DNA of 64,000 bases, from positions 496,001 through 560,000 of the forward strand of contig CAWEKI010000006.1 in the NCBI GenBank assembly GCA_963809695.1, written 5' to 3'. Below are positions 15,833 to 24,021 of the stretch, piece by piece; position 1 is the stretch's first letter; each line of letters begins with the position of its first letter. The DNA comes from JAGDMJ01 sp963809695. GTDB lineage: Bacteria; Bacteroidota; Ignavibacteria; UBA10030; UBA6906. The position numbers and the translations under genes are program-made. The notes below the pieces were generated by a model. It had not been told where the DNA came from. It did no database searches and was given only the letters and a program-made list of their open reading frames with translations.

Positions 15833-16206
15833 TGCACGCGATCCTCAATCACCACCATTGCCACAACGTGGCTGTCTGAATGGGAAAGGGAGACAAAGAC
15901 GGAGGCACCGGTGAGGGTTTCTCCCAGTTTCCCTGAAAAGGCAATGCGGGGCTGGCCCGACGGGTCATTCATCACTTCCACATCCTTCCATCGAAACTCC
16001 CCTGCCCACCCTGTGGAGAGCGCTTTGCTGACGGCCTCTTTGGCGGCAAAGCGCGCAGCATAGTGCTGGTAGGCGTTCAGCCGGGCCTTGCAGTATGCGA
16101 TCTCTCGCGGCGTGAACACCTTTTCCAGGAAGAGGTCTCCCCCCTCATCAATGCTTCTGCTCACTCTCGCAATCTCGATGATGTCCACACCAATGCCCTT
16201 GACCAT
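15829..16206 (-). CDS. acpS: holo-[acyl-carrier-protein] synthase
   Basis: Transfers 4'-phosphopantetheine from CoA to acyl carrier protein. The 125-residue protein has both family motifs: GVDIIEIARV near the N-terminus (Asp at position 8) and FAAKEAVSKALSTG near 53-66, with LSHSDSHVVA near the C-terminus. It is embedded in a minus-strand operon, 7 nt after the HAD gene and overlapping the kinase gene. Confidence 0.95.
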   Translation of the reverse strand: MVKGIGVDIIEIARVSRSIDEGGDLFLEKVFTPREIAYCKARLNAYQHYAARFAAKEAVSKALSTGWAGEFRWKDVEVMNDPSGQPRIAFSGKLGETLTGASVFVSLSHSDSHVVAMVVIEDRVQ

Positions 16207-16213
16207 CGCCAGC

Positions 16214-16909
16214 TCAGCCCGTAAGTGAAGAATTATTCTCCCGGTCGATCACCTCAAGGAGCTCCGAGATGTCATTCAATTCGTACCGGGCGTTGGAGGA
16301 GACCGTGCCAAACGTGTCTCCGTAGCGAGCGAAGACGGTGGTGATGCCGACCATGGCCGCTCCGACCATGTCGCGCTCGGGCCAATCGCCGACCATCAGG
16401 GTCTCGTGGGGCGCCACCCCCAGCATTTCAAGGGCGCGGCGGAACGGGGCCGGGTGCGGCTTGCGCTCACCGGTGTCGCCGAACGTCACGACACAGTCGA
16501 ACACATGGTGAAAGTTGAGAGAGCAGAGCCGGAGCCAGGCCTCGCGGGCCGGAGCGTCCGACACGACGGCCAACTTGATCCCCCGCTTCAGAAGCGCGAA
16601 CAGCGTCAGGCTGACATGCGGATAGGGAACCAGCGCGGCTTCGCGGGCACGGCGGTACGCAATGATGCCCGCCGACAGGATCTTGTAATCCACCTTCTGG
16701 AAGACATCGTAGAGGAGCTGATCAAAAACACTCTGGAACTCGATGCCCCGTTCCTGATAGATGGCATTGATGCGCTCGCGGACCTCGTCCGGCGGCAACC
16801 TCAGCCCGGCGTCGATCATGGAATGAACCGCGGCCTCGATCGCCTGCCCCTTCATGCTCATGAAGTCAACCAGCGTGTTGTCAAGATCGAAAATGACTGC
16901 CTTGATCAT
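16214..16909 (-). CDS. HAD-family hydrolase
   Basis: The 231-residue phosphatase-like protein has HAD motif I DLDNTLVD (9-16, nucleophile Asp9), motif II VSDAP, motif III GERKPHP and motif IV VGDWPERDM. The cap is helical (subfamily IA). Its size and motif set suit a small-molecule phosphatase such as a phosphoglycolate- or nucleotide-type enzyme, but the substrate cannot be read. It lies 7 nt ahead of acpS in the same operon. Confidence 0.9.
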   Translation of the reverse strand: MIKAVIFDLDNTLVDFMSMKGQAIEAAVHSMIDAGLRLPPDEVRERINAIYQERGIEFQSVFDQLLYDVFQKVDYKILSAGIIAYRRAREAALVPYPHVSLTLFALLKRGIKLAVVSDAPAREAWLRLCSLNFHHVFDCVVTFGDTGERKPHPAPFRRALEMLGVAPHETLMVGDWPERDMVGAAMVGITTVFARYGDTFGTVSSNARYELNDISELLEVIDRENNSSLTG

Positions 16910-16927
16910 GATCCGGGACCCGTAGTG

Positions 16928-17200
16928 TCACTTCCGTGATCGCGCGGCTTTCGCCACTTCATCCTCAATGTACGCGCGGAGGACCGGCTTCAGGAAGACG
17001 TTGTCCAGGCCGATTTCCTGTAACGCCATGGCCAGCACCGACGCCTTGCGCACGGGCATCAGCCGCCTGTTGACCAGAAGAATTCTTTTCTCCTTGAGAA
17101 TGCAGTATCCTCCCTCGAAATCCCCCCGCTCAAAGCGAATGGTCACGTTGAGCTGTGCAGCCAGGTCCTGAAGTTCCTGGATGATCTCCTCATGCTTCAT
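16928..17200 (-). CDS. conserved hypothetical protein, 90 aa
   Basis: A small basic/helical protein starting MKHEEIIQELQDLAAQL with 'GGYCILKEKRILLVNRRL' in the middle and EDEVAKAARSRK at the end. I believe similar proteins occur in Chlorobi/Bacteroidota next to housekeeping genes, with no known role. ATG overlaps the stop of the membrane protein gene. Confidence 0.75.
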   Translation of the reverse strand: MKHEEIIQELQDLAAQLNVTIRFERGDFEGGYCILKEKRILLVNRRLMPVRKASVLAMALQEIGLDNVFLKPVLRAYIEDEVAKAARSRK

Positions 17201-17730
17201 GCAGCTTCCTGCTTCTTCCTGAACGGCTGGAATACGACCAGCCCAATGATCGTATAGTAGCAGAGCAGGGCAACGACCGGCGCCCCCTTGAGTGCACCCA
17301 TGCGCCGGACAAACAGCTGCCGGAATACATCATTGTCCACTGTCGTGAAAAATTCCTGGTAAATCATCTTGCCGTCAAGGTACATCGTGAATGCCTCGAC
17401 CGGCACGAACAAATAGAAGAGAATGGCGGACATCAAAAGCCACCCGTGCTCCTTCATCGAGTAAGGCGAAGAGGCGAGAAACAGGATACTGCTTACAAAG
17501 AGCACGCAGTAACTTGCAATGATGAGCAGCGAGGTCATCGACAACAGCCGGAAGATCTCCCGCTCCGCCTCCGGGCTTATGAATTCCTCGAACTCCAACG
17601 TCCCGGTTCGTAATAGATCGTTCCCGATGATGGCCCTGGCGTTCACACCCCCGAGCCAGATGATGCCCGAGCAAACCAGCAGGAACAGCCAGAACCGCCA
17701 GAGGGGCGAAGGATGCTGCTCGGACGGCAT
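17197..17730 (-). CDS. membrane protein with four predicted helices
   Basis: No family recognised. The 177-residue protein has hydrophobic segments near 12-32, 63-83, 92-112 and 150-167, with an external loop carrying FFTTVDNDVF. The start at 17730 (MPSEQHP) was chosen for GGAGTAG at 7 nt; an earlier in-frame start at 17763 would overlap the upstream gene. It ends in an ATGA overlap with the 90-aa gene. Confidence 0.75.
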   Translation of the reverse strand: MPSEQHPSPLWRFWLFLLVCSGIIWLGGVNARAIIGNDLLRTGTLEFEEFISPEAEREIFRLLSMTSLLIIASYCVLFVSSILFLASSPYSMKEHGWLLMSAILFYLFVPVEAFTMYLDGKMIYQEFFTTVDNDVFRQLFVRRMGALKGAPVVALLCYYTIIGLVVFQPFRKKQEAA

Positions 17731-17735
17731 GATCT

Positions 17736-18155
17736 CTACTCCGTGCGATGGTCGATGAGCCAATTCTTATACCAACTGAGGTCATACAACAGCGCCAGAT
17801 GGCGCTCCAGCGCCTCCGGAGACCGGGCATAATAGGTCGATGCGAAATGTTCCAATATCCCGGCAGGGGCGTGCTGCAATAACGTCCGTCCCAGTGTCTC
17901 AGCCTTCTCCAGCTGCTCGGCGAACTGACGGGACAGTGCCTCGTATCCCTTGTCCTGTGCTCCTATGCGCCGCATGATCCCATACGTTCTGGAAATGAAC
18001 TTTGCGGTGAAACTGAGCTCATCAAGCGCAACCTTCGCATCGGGATACATTGCGAGCTCAACGAGAACCCCGAGATCGTTCTTCCGGGTGAGCTTGTGCT
18101 GCGAGAAGGCATCCAGTGCGTCGACGAGGATCGAAGTGGATGGACTCAATAGCAT
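17736..18155 (-). CDS. conserved hypothetical helical protein, 139 aa
   Basis: First gene of the minus-strand run ending at 13818. The soluble protein is almost entirely helical, starting MLLSPSTSILVDALDAF and containing 'RIGAQDKGYEALSRQFAEQL'. No motif is recognised. The ATG lies only 5 nt after a TATATT -10 box, so the mRNA is probably leaderless. Confidence 0.7.
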   Translation of the reverse strand: MLLSPSTSILVDALDAFSQHKLTRKNDLGVLVELAMYPDAKVALDELSFTAKFISRTYGIMRRIGAQDKGYEALSRQFAEQLEKAETLGRTLLQHAPAGILEHFASTYYARSPEALERHLALLYDLSWYKNWLIDHRTE

Positions 18156-18160
18156 AATTC

Positions 18161-18190
18161 AATATACAAAATTCGGGCGCATAGATTCAA
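18161..18190 (-). promoter_or_regulatory. promoter of the acpS-kinase operon
   Basis: TTGAAT (18190-18185), 18 bp, TATATT (18166-18161) on the minus strand. The predicted transcription start falls on the ATG at 18155. Confidence 0.6.
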
Positions 18191-18309
18191 ATGGGCCGTG
18201 CTCGTGAAACTTTTTGCCCCTATGGCTCCTTTAGATGCAGGAAGAGGACGTTTTTTGATTCTCTGAGTCCAAATGCCTACCTTATTTGAAAGCTTCGGGA
18301 CCGAACACC

Positions 18310-19923
18310 ATGATCTTCTTTCGCCGTCTCCCCCTGTCTCAGAAGATCCTCCTTGGCCTCGTGCCCCTCTTTCTCCTGTTCATTACGGTCAGCGTTCTTC
18401 TGCAGAACCACTTTCAGGAGAACGAGATGCTCGAAGAGGCTCAGGTGTCGGCGCATACCTACGCCGATATCGTTAGGGAATCCCTCGTCAGCATGATGGT
18501 GAATAACCTCCAGGTGGACGGGAGCTTCCTGGACCGCGTCAACAACCTGCAGCCCTTCGACACCCTCAGGATTTTCATCAATGAACTCCGGCTCCGCGAC
18601 GAGCTCCTGACCCCCAAACGGATCGAGCGGGTACAGAACAAGTACCTCACGCTGCGTCCGCACGATGAGATCGACCGGGAAGCGCTCAGGACCGGCCAGC
18701 CCCGGTTCACGCGCCAGGGCGATATTTTTCGCGGCGTCATTCCGTTCAACGCCACGACGGTCTGCCAGAAGTGTCATGCAGTCCCGGTGGGCTACACGCT
18801 GGGCGCGACCGACATCCGTATCTCGTTTGCGCATGTTTCCCGCGCGGCGGAAGGGAACTGGAAGCGTTCGTCGGTGATCTTTTTCCTCTTTGCCGGGCTG
18901 ATGCTCGCCGTTGCCACGCTGATGTTCCGCCGGCTGGTCTCCCGGCCGGTGTACCGGCTCGTTCAGGCAACCCGCGAGATCAGCAGGGGAAATCTCCACT
19001 ACAGCGTTCCGGGCGCACCGCTTGGCCCCGGGGAATTGCTGCCCCGAGATGAGCTGGCGGTCCTTGCCGCCAGGTTCGATGAGATGCGGAAGTCCCTGGG
19101 CGAGAAGATCGACCAGCTGGACCAGGCAAACCGGATGCTCTCCCGGCAGAATGTCGAGGTAGAAGAAGCGCTCAGGCAGCTCCGGCAGGCGCAGGAAGAT
19201 CTGGTGCGGAGCGAGCGGCTTGCCGTCACCGGGCGGTTGATGGCCCAGCTCTCCCATGAGATCAACAACCCGATCCATAACATCCAGAGCCTGCTGCAAT
19301 CTTCCGTCCGCAGGCTGGACGACAGCTCGAACGCACGGGAGCTGATCGAGGTGGCGCTTGAAGAGGTGCTCCGGCTGGCCAAGCTGACCCGGCAAATGCT
19401 CGACTTCACGCGGGGTTCGGTGAATGCGGTGGAGAAGGATATTGTGAACGTGCGGGACCTGCTGGCCGAGGTGACGAAGGCATACGTCGATTCACTCCGG
19501 GAATCCAGGATCGCCATTGTACACAGTGCTCCGGAGGGACTTCCCTGCGTACGCGGCTCGCATGACAAGCTTAAACAGGTGCTGATCAATATGGTGATCA
19601 ACGCCCGCGACGCGATCCTGGCCCGCAATCACTCTTCCCCGCCGGGATCAGGCGGGCGCATCACGCTGGATGCCTTTGCCACGGACGGTTCCGTGCGGAT
19701 CGACGTCACGGACACCGGCGCGGGGATTCCCGCCGATCAGATCAACCGGGTCTTCGACGCCTTCTTCACCACGAAGCAGGAAGTGAGTGGTGTTGGACTC
19801 GGACTCTCCGTCAGCTACGGCATCATCCAGCAGCATCACGGGTCCATTGCCGTTGCCAGCAAAAAAGGAGAAGGAACGACATTCACCATCACCCTGCCCG
19901 CGGCGGATAATGAGCCTGATTGA
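18310..19923 (+). CDS. sensor histidine kinase with periplasmic c-type haem site
   Basis: The 537-residue kinase has TM1 (about 11-31), a periplasmic sensor of about 155 residues, TM2 (about 188-206), HAMP (207-260), a short coiled coil, and the kinase core: phospho-acceptor His316 in LSHEINNP, an N box (MVINARDA), a G1 box (DTGAGI) and a G2 box (GVGLGLSV). The sensor contains CQKCH at 152-156, a CxxCH motif for covalent haem, close to the second TM. This arrangement suits redox, NO or oxygen sensing. ATG at 18310 is used; a TTG at 18286 is in frame. It overlaps the next gene by 14 nt. Confidence 0.9.
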   Translation: MIFFRRLPLSQKILLGLVPLFLLFITVSVLLQNHFQENEMLEEAQVSAHTYADIVRESLVSMMVNNLQVDGSFLDRVNNLQPFDTLRIFINELRLRDELLTPKRIERVQNKYLTLRPHDEIDREALRTGQPRFTRQGDIFRGVIPFNATTVCQKCHAVPVGYTLGATDIRISFAHVSRAAEGNWKRSSVIFFLFAGLMLAVATLMFRRLVSRPVYRLVQATREISRGNLHYSVPGAPLGPGELLPRDELAVLAARFDEMRKSLGEKIDQLDQANRMLSRQNVEVEEALRQLRQAQEDLVRSERLAVTGRLMAQLSHEINNPIHNIQSLLQSSVRRLDDSSNARELIEVALEEVLRLAKLTRQMLDFTRGSVNAVEKDIVNVRDLLAEVTKAYVDSLRESRIAIVHSAPEGLPCVRGSHDKLKQVLINMVINARDAILARNHSSPPGSGGRITLDAFATDGSVRIDVTDTGAGIPADQINRVFDAFFTTKQEVSGVGLGLSVSYGIIQQHHGSIAVASKKGEGTTFTITLPAADNEPD

Positions 19924-21316
19924 CCGGGAACACATCCTTGTTGTGGATGACGACAAAGCGTTCCGTGTGGCCACAAGGACCCTTCTCGAGGACGAACGCT
20001 ACCGGGTATCGTGCGCCCCCGACGGCGAGGTGGCGCTCGCGGGACTGGAAAGCGAGTCGTATGACCTGGTCCTCTCGGACATGGTCATGGGAAAAATGAG
20101 CGGCATCGATCTGCTCAAAGAACTGAAACGCCGCAGGCCGGAGGTGCCGGTGATCATGGTGACAGGGTTCGCCTCCATCGAGACGGCGGTCGAGGCGATG
20201 CGCCTTGGTGCCGTGGACTATCTGACGAAGCCCTCCAACAACGAGGAACTGCTGATCAAGATCCGGAAGGCGCTCGACCTGCAGAAGAAGGAGCGGGAAC
20301 TCCGGATGCTCAGGGAGGAACTGCAGACCACGTACAGCTTCGGCGCCATGGTGAGCCAGAGCGAGGCGATGAAAGAAGTGATCCGCCAGATCCGGCGCGT
20401 TGCCGATACGGATGTCACAGTTCTTCTCCAGGGGGAGAGCGGCACGGGCAAGGAGCTGGCGGCCCGCGCGTTGCATTTCAACAGCATCAGGAAGGACAGC
20501 CCGTTCGTGGCGGTGAGCTGTTCGGCCATTCCGGAAAGCCTGCTGGAGTCCGAACTGTTCGGATATGAACGGGGCGCATTTACAGGAGCCGCGCGGCAGC
20601 GCGTCGGAAAATTCGAGGAAGCTCACACGGGCACGCTGTTCCTCGACGAGATCGGCGATATCGCCCCGTCCGTCCAGACCAAGCTCTTGCGGGCTCTTCA
20701 GGAGAAATCGTTCGAGCGCGTCGGAGGGTCCGGACTGGTCAGCGTCGAAACCAGGATCGTTGCGGCCACGAACCGGGATCTCGAGCTGATGGTGCGCCAG
20801 GGTGATTTCAGGGGCGATCTGTACTACCGCCTGAATGTCTTTCCCATCAAGCTCCCGCCTCTGCGGGAACGAATGGAAGACATCCCTCTTCTTGCTGAGC
20901 ATTTTCTGCAACAGTATTCGTCGCTCTCCGGCTCGCGCGTCAAAGCCATCGCCCCGGGCGTCATCAATGATATGATGAGCTACACCTGGAAGGGTAATAT
21001 CCGGGAGCTGGAAAACCTGGTCAAGCGAGCGATTATCAAAGCCACGGGAGACACGATCTCGTCACTCGAGCTTCCCGGAGTGGAACCGTCCGACGATGAT
21101 GATCGAGAGGAATCCGCCGGCCCGGAGGCCCAGACACCCTACAAGGAGTATCTCTCCGCCATCACGCGGCACGCCGAAGAACGTTACCTCCGACGGATGA
21201 TGAAAGCATACAAAGGGAACATCAACCAGATCGCCCGGCTGATGGATGTGGACAGAAAGACGATCTACCGCAAGATGGCAGACTATGCGATTGACCCGTC
21301 GACGTTCAGGGATTAA
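19910..21316 (+). CDS. NtrC-family sigma-54-dependent response regulator
   Basis: Partner of the haem kinase. The 468-residue protein has a receiver domain with phospho-acceptor Asp57 (LVLSDMVMG) and Lys107 (LTKP). Its AAA+ domain has Walker A GESGTGKE (175-182), the sigma-54 contact loop GAFTGA (222-227), Walker B LFLDEIGD and the R-finger region YYRLNVFPI. A Fis-type HTH ends the protein (NINQIARLMDVDRKTIYRKM). The GAFTGA loop is intact, so it should activate sigma-54 promoters; a candidate is at 21526-21540. Confidence 0.95.
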   Translation: MSLIDREHILVVDDDKAFRVATRTLLEDERYRVSCAPDGEVALAGLESESYDLVLSDMVMGKMSGIDLLKELKRRRPEVPVIMVTGFASIETAVEAMRLGAVDYLTKPSNNEELLIKIRKALDLQKKERELRMLREELQTTYSFGAMVSQSEAMKEVIRQIRRVADTDVTVLLQGESGTGKELAARALHFNSIRKDSPFVAVSCSAIPESLLESELFGYERGAFTGAARQRVGKFEEAHTGTLFLDEIGDIAPSVQTKLLRALQEKSFERVGGSGLVSVETRIVAATNRDLELMVRQGDFRGDLYYRLNVFPIKLPPLRERMEDIPLLAEHFLQQYSSLSGSRVKAIAPGVINDMMSYTWKGNIRELENLVKRAIIKATGDTISSLELPGVEPSDDDDREESAGPEAQTPYKEYLSAITRHAEERYLRRMMKAYKGNINQIARLMDVDRKTIYRKMADYAIDPSTFRD

Positions 21317-21525
21317 TTTCTGACCGCATCTTGCCCGCCCTGTGTCGTCTCTGACACCTGCTTCCCTCACCCCCAGCCCCGCTTTTCCGACCCCCGGTAC
21401 TGATCCCTTTTTTTGTGGCGTTGACTCCACACCTTCCGTTGTTCATATCCCTCCTCATGTGGCGCGCATGCCCCACTCCGGTGACGAAATTATGGGAAAC
21501 GCCTGCTTTGGGGCTTCTTTGTCTC

Positions 21526-21540
21526 TGGCACGCTGCTTGA
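21526..21540 (+). promoter_or_regulatory. candidate sigma-54 promoter for the ECF sigma gene
   Basis: TGGCACG, 4 bp, TTGA at 21526-21540. The -24 element is a full match, but the -12 has GA instead of the near-invariant GC. Spacing between the two G pairs is correct (10 bp). A TTGACA at 21537-21542 overlaps it, so a sigma-70 promoter with a weak -10 near 21560-21565 is an alternative. Confidence 0.4.
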
Positions 21541-21580
21541 CAAGGTCATACTGTCCAGGTCGATAAATGGGAGGATGATT

Positions 21581-22165
21581 ATGAGACAGGAAGACACGGC
21601 GTTTGCGCGCGAAGCGCTGCCGCAGATCAAGGCACTCCAGGAGTTTGCTTTATCATTGTGCAAGAACGAACAACGGTCGAACGATCTTGTGCAGGACACA
21701 ATGGTGAAGGCGTTCAGGCATTTCGAATCCTACAAACAGGGCACCAACTGCCGGGCATGGCTGTTTCAAATCTGCAAGCATTGTTTCATCAATGATTGCC
21801 GGCGGCGGCGCTACGAGCCCATTGCCGTGGACATGGATGCGGCGCTCTCGTCCGACGGTCAGGACAACGATGTGTTGAGGCAGCTCCACCCGGTGGTTGC
21901 CGATGCGGAATCTCCCAACGCCCTCTCCGGGCTGCTGAGCGACGAGGTGGCCGAGGCGCTCGAGCGGATCCCGCTTGATTATCAGACCGTGCTGATCCTG
22001 AGCGACATCGAAGGGTACAGCTACGAGGAGATCGCGGAGTTCATCCGTGCTCCTCTGGGAACGATACGTTCCCGCATTCATCGGGGGAGGAAGATGCTCG
22101 CGCAGCGACTGGAGGAGTTCGCGCACCGGGAAGGATACATTACTCGCAACCTGGCAGCCGCGTGA
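21581..22165 (+). CDS. ECF-type RNA polymerase sigma factor
   Basis: The 194-residue protein has region 2 (FALSLCKNEQRSNDLVQDT, TNCRAWLFQICKHCFIN) and region 4 (LPxDYQTVLILSDIEGYSYEEIA, GTIRSRIHRGRKML). An ATG at 21575 is in frame, but GGGAGG sits 6 nt before the ATG at 21581, so that start is preferred. The insert between regions 2 and 4 is long and acidic. No anti-sigma factor gene is adjacent, which is unusual, so control may come from transcription by the upstream regulator. Confidence 0.92.
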   Translation: MRQEDTAFAREALPQIKALQEFALSLCKNEQRSNDLVQDTMVKAFRHFESYKQGTNCRAWLFQICKHCFINDCRRRRYEPIAVDMDAALSSDGQDNDVLRQLHPVVADAESPNALSGLLSDEVAEALERIPLDYQTVLILSDIEGYSYEEIAEFIRAPLGTIRSRIHRGRKMLAQRLEEFAHREGYITRNLAAA

Positions 22166-22166
22166 C

Positions 22167-22255
22167 CCTTCGTCTCGGCTCCTCAGGATTACGATGTTGG
22201 GTTCTGCCCAAATGTCAGTCGAGCCCCAACGTCTCGTGTTAGGGCGAGACGAAGG
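22167..22255 (+). other. alternative inverted repeats after the ECF sigma gene
   Basis: CCTTCGTCTCG (22167-22177) is the exact complement of CGAGACGAAGG (22245-22255). The inner CGTCTCG (22230-22236) can also pair with CGAGACG (22245-22251), and GTTGGG (22196-22201) can pair with either CCCAA (22207-22211) or CCCAAC (22225-22230). The pairings are mutually exclusive. There is no T-tract. They could act in the sigma mRNA 3' end or as a DNA site before the promoter at 22261. Confidence 0.4.
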
Positions 22256-22260
22256 ACAAG

Positions 22261-22289
22261 TTGCTTTCGACAAGCCACTGGACTATATT
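22261..22289 (+). promoter_or_regulatory. promoter of the porin-cytochrome pair
   Basis: TTGCTT (22261-22266), 17 bp, TATATT (22284-22289). The start would be near 22296, leaving a leader that carries AAAGGAGG ahead of the ATG at 22321. Confidence 0.6.
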
Positions 22290-22320
22290 GGGCGCATCTG
22301 GTATCCCAAAGGAGGCTTTC

Positions 22321-23481
22321 ATGACGATATTCTCTAGAATCTTCGTCGCTGCTGTTGTGCTGGTTGTCTCATCCAGCACAATGCTCGCTTTGCCCCGGTT
22401 TGCAAGCCGGACCGGTGCCAAATGCCAGTCGTGCCACATCAACCCGTCGGGTGGGGAGATGCGCCAGGCTTTTGGCGTTCGGTACGGCCGGGAAGAACTC
22501 CCCGTACCCACCTGGTCCGAGGATTTTCAGATGGAGGATTTCACCAACATCATTGCCAATGTGCTCGGCGTCGGCGCCGACATGCGCACCTTGTTTTACT
22601 CGCAGCATTCAACAAACGCATTCTTCCAGATGCAGGGAGACCTTTATGTGAATTTCCGGCTGGCCAAGAAAGTCTCCCTCTTCCTGAGCAAAGGGCTCTA
22701 TTCCGGCTTTGAAGTCTTCGGCTTGCTGAATATCCTGCCGGCGAGCGGCTACATCAAGGTGGGGAAGTTCCTGCCCGATTACGGCACGAAGTTCGACGAT
22801 CACACGGCGTTCATAAGAACCTACAGCGGCTTCAGCCAGGAACTCGGCAGGCCCGAGCTTACCGGCGGCGAAGTAGCGATCTCCCCCGGGCCGGTCACTA
22901 TCACGGGAGGATTGTACAACTCCGCGGATGGGTTTGGCGCCGGCGGAACCAGCACGAAAGCATTCCTTGGACGCATTGAAGGGATGTTCAGCCTTGCGGA
23001 TCATGTAACCCTCGGACTGGGCGGGAACTACTTTGGCGGGGGGACGCTCTCGACGAATGTCATTTCCAGGATCGCGTCCGATGTGGGCGTCGATGTGGCG
23101 ACTCCGGGCAGCGCGGCGGACAATACGCTGGTGGGAGGATTCGGATCGTTCAGCTACCAAGAGCTGACCCTCTTTGGGGAGGTGGACCTTATGAAAACAA
23201 AGTCGGCGGAGACAACCACAAAGGGGCTGATTGCATATGTGGAGGCCGACTACCCCGTGGTGACGGGTGTGGACCTGAAGCTTGCGTACGACTTTTACGA
23301 TCCGGACAAGGATGTGGCAAGCGGGTCGATTTCCCGCTACAGTGCCGGCTTGGAGTTCTTCCCCATTGCGGGGGTTGAGGTGCGGCCGGTCTACCGGTGG
23401 TTAAGAACGCAGAATGTAACAGCCGGGCAGGGGGAAGACTCCTGGACGGAATTTCAACTATTGTTTCACTTCTATTTCTAA
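22321..23481 (+). CDS. outer-membrane barrel with N-terminal c-type haem motif
   Basis: The 386-residue protein has a signal peptide, then RTGAKCQSCHINPSGGEMR with the haem motif C35-x-x-C38-H39, then about 300 residues of alternating beta strands ending in aromatic residues (QLLFHFYF), a typical outer-membrane barrel end. A haem domain fused to a porin is the architecture of cytochrome-porin conduits. The ATG at 22321 has a near-perfect ribosome site (AAAGGAGG). It is followed 22 nt later by a monohaem cytochrome gene. Confidence 0.8.
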   Translation: MTIFSRIFVAAVVLVVSSSTMLALPRFASRTGAKCQSCHINPSGGEMRQAFGVRYGREELPVPTWSEDFQMEDFTNIIANVLGVGADMRTLFYSQHSTNAFFQMQGDLYVNFRLAKKVSLFLSKGLYSGFEVFGLLNILPASGYIKVGKFLPDYGTKFDDHTAFIRTYSGFSQELGRPELTGGEVAISPGPVTITGGLYNSADGFGAGGTSTKAFLGRIEGMFSLADHVTLGLGGNYFGGGTLSTNVISRIASDVGVDVATPGSAADNTLVGGFGSFSYQELTLFGEVDLMKTKSAETTTKGLIAYVEADYPVVTGVDLKLAYDFYDPDKDVASGSISRYSAGLEFFPIAGVEVRPVYRWLRTQNVTAGQGEDSWTEFQLLFHFYF

Positions 23482-23503
23482 CGCTACTTGAGAGGGAAAT
23501 TCT

Positions 23504-23923
23504 ATGAGAGGATTATGGGCACCTTCCGCCTTGGCAATCGTAATGGTGTTGGCAGTTGCGGCATCAGGACATGAGCGGCAGACAAAGCAGGAGGAAAAGG
23601 GTTCCACCCTCTCCTTCAAGGATGATGTTACACCCATCCTGAAGAAACACTGTCTTCCATGCCACGCCGAAGAGAATTTCAACCCGAGCGAACTTTCCCT
23701 GGATTCCTACGACAATCTCATGGCTGGCGGGAAGCATGGTTCACCGGTGGTTCCCGGAAAGGCATCGGAGAGCATCATTGTGCAGAAGGTTGGGCCGAAT
23801 CCTCCGTTTGGGGATCAGATGCCGCTGGTGAGAAAGAAGAATGCTGCAAATCCGGACAGGTTGACGGCACAGGAAATCGAAACAATCAAAGAGTGGATCA
23901 ATCAAGGGGCAAAAAGCAACTGA
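23504..23923 (+). CDS. monohaem c-type cytochrome domain protein
   Basis: The 139-residue exported protein has a signal peptide (about 1-22) and one haem site CLPCH (C50, C53, H54) in the pattern DDVTPILKKHC of planctomycete-type cytochrome C domains. Downstream are SELSLDSYDNLMAGG and a distal Met in DQMPL, a likely axial ligand, then LTAQEIETIKEWINQGA, the usual C-terminal helix. GAGAGGG precedes the ATG. Probably a periplasmic electron carrier working with the preceding barrel protein. Confidence 0.88.
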   Translation: MRGLWAPSALAIVMVLAVAASGHERQTKQEEKGSTLSFKDDVTPILKKHCLPCHAEENFNPSELSLDSYDNLMAGGKHGSPVVPGKASESIIVQKVGPNPPFGDQMPLVRKKNAANPDRLTAQEIETIKEWINQGAKSN

Positions 23924-23950
23924 ACGATCTAATACGCTGTCCTGTCTGAG

Positions 23951-23978
23951 AAGCCCCGTGCATTGCATGGGGCTTTTT
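23951..23978 (+). terminator. rho-independent terminator
   Basis: AAGCCCC (23951-23957) pairs with GGGGCTT (23969-23975); the inner GTGC/GCAT pairs extend the stem, leaving a 3-nt loop, followed by TTTTT. It closes the cytochrome transcript. Confidence 0.92.
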
Positions 23979-23980
23979 CA

Positions 23981-24009
23981 TTGCTTCTCAAGTGAAATAT
24001 TTCGATATT
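23981..24009 (+). promoter_or_regulatory. promoter of the pgpH transcript
   Basis: TTGCTT (23981-23986), 17 bp, GATATT (24004-24009). The spacer contains a perfect palindrome GAAATATTTC (23994-24003). The start would be about 6 nt before the ATG at 24022. Confidence 0.4.
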
Positions 24010-24021
24010 GGTTTACATAAT

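Noticed and set aside
22193..22337. Short plus-strand frame (about 47 codons) between the ECF and porin genes
   Set aside because: Runs through the porin promoter and start; composition is not convincing. The sequence is better explained by the hairpins.
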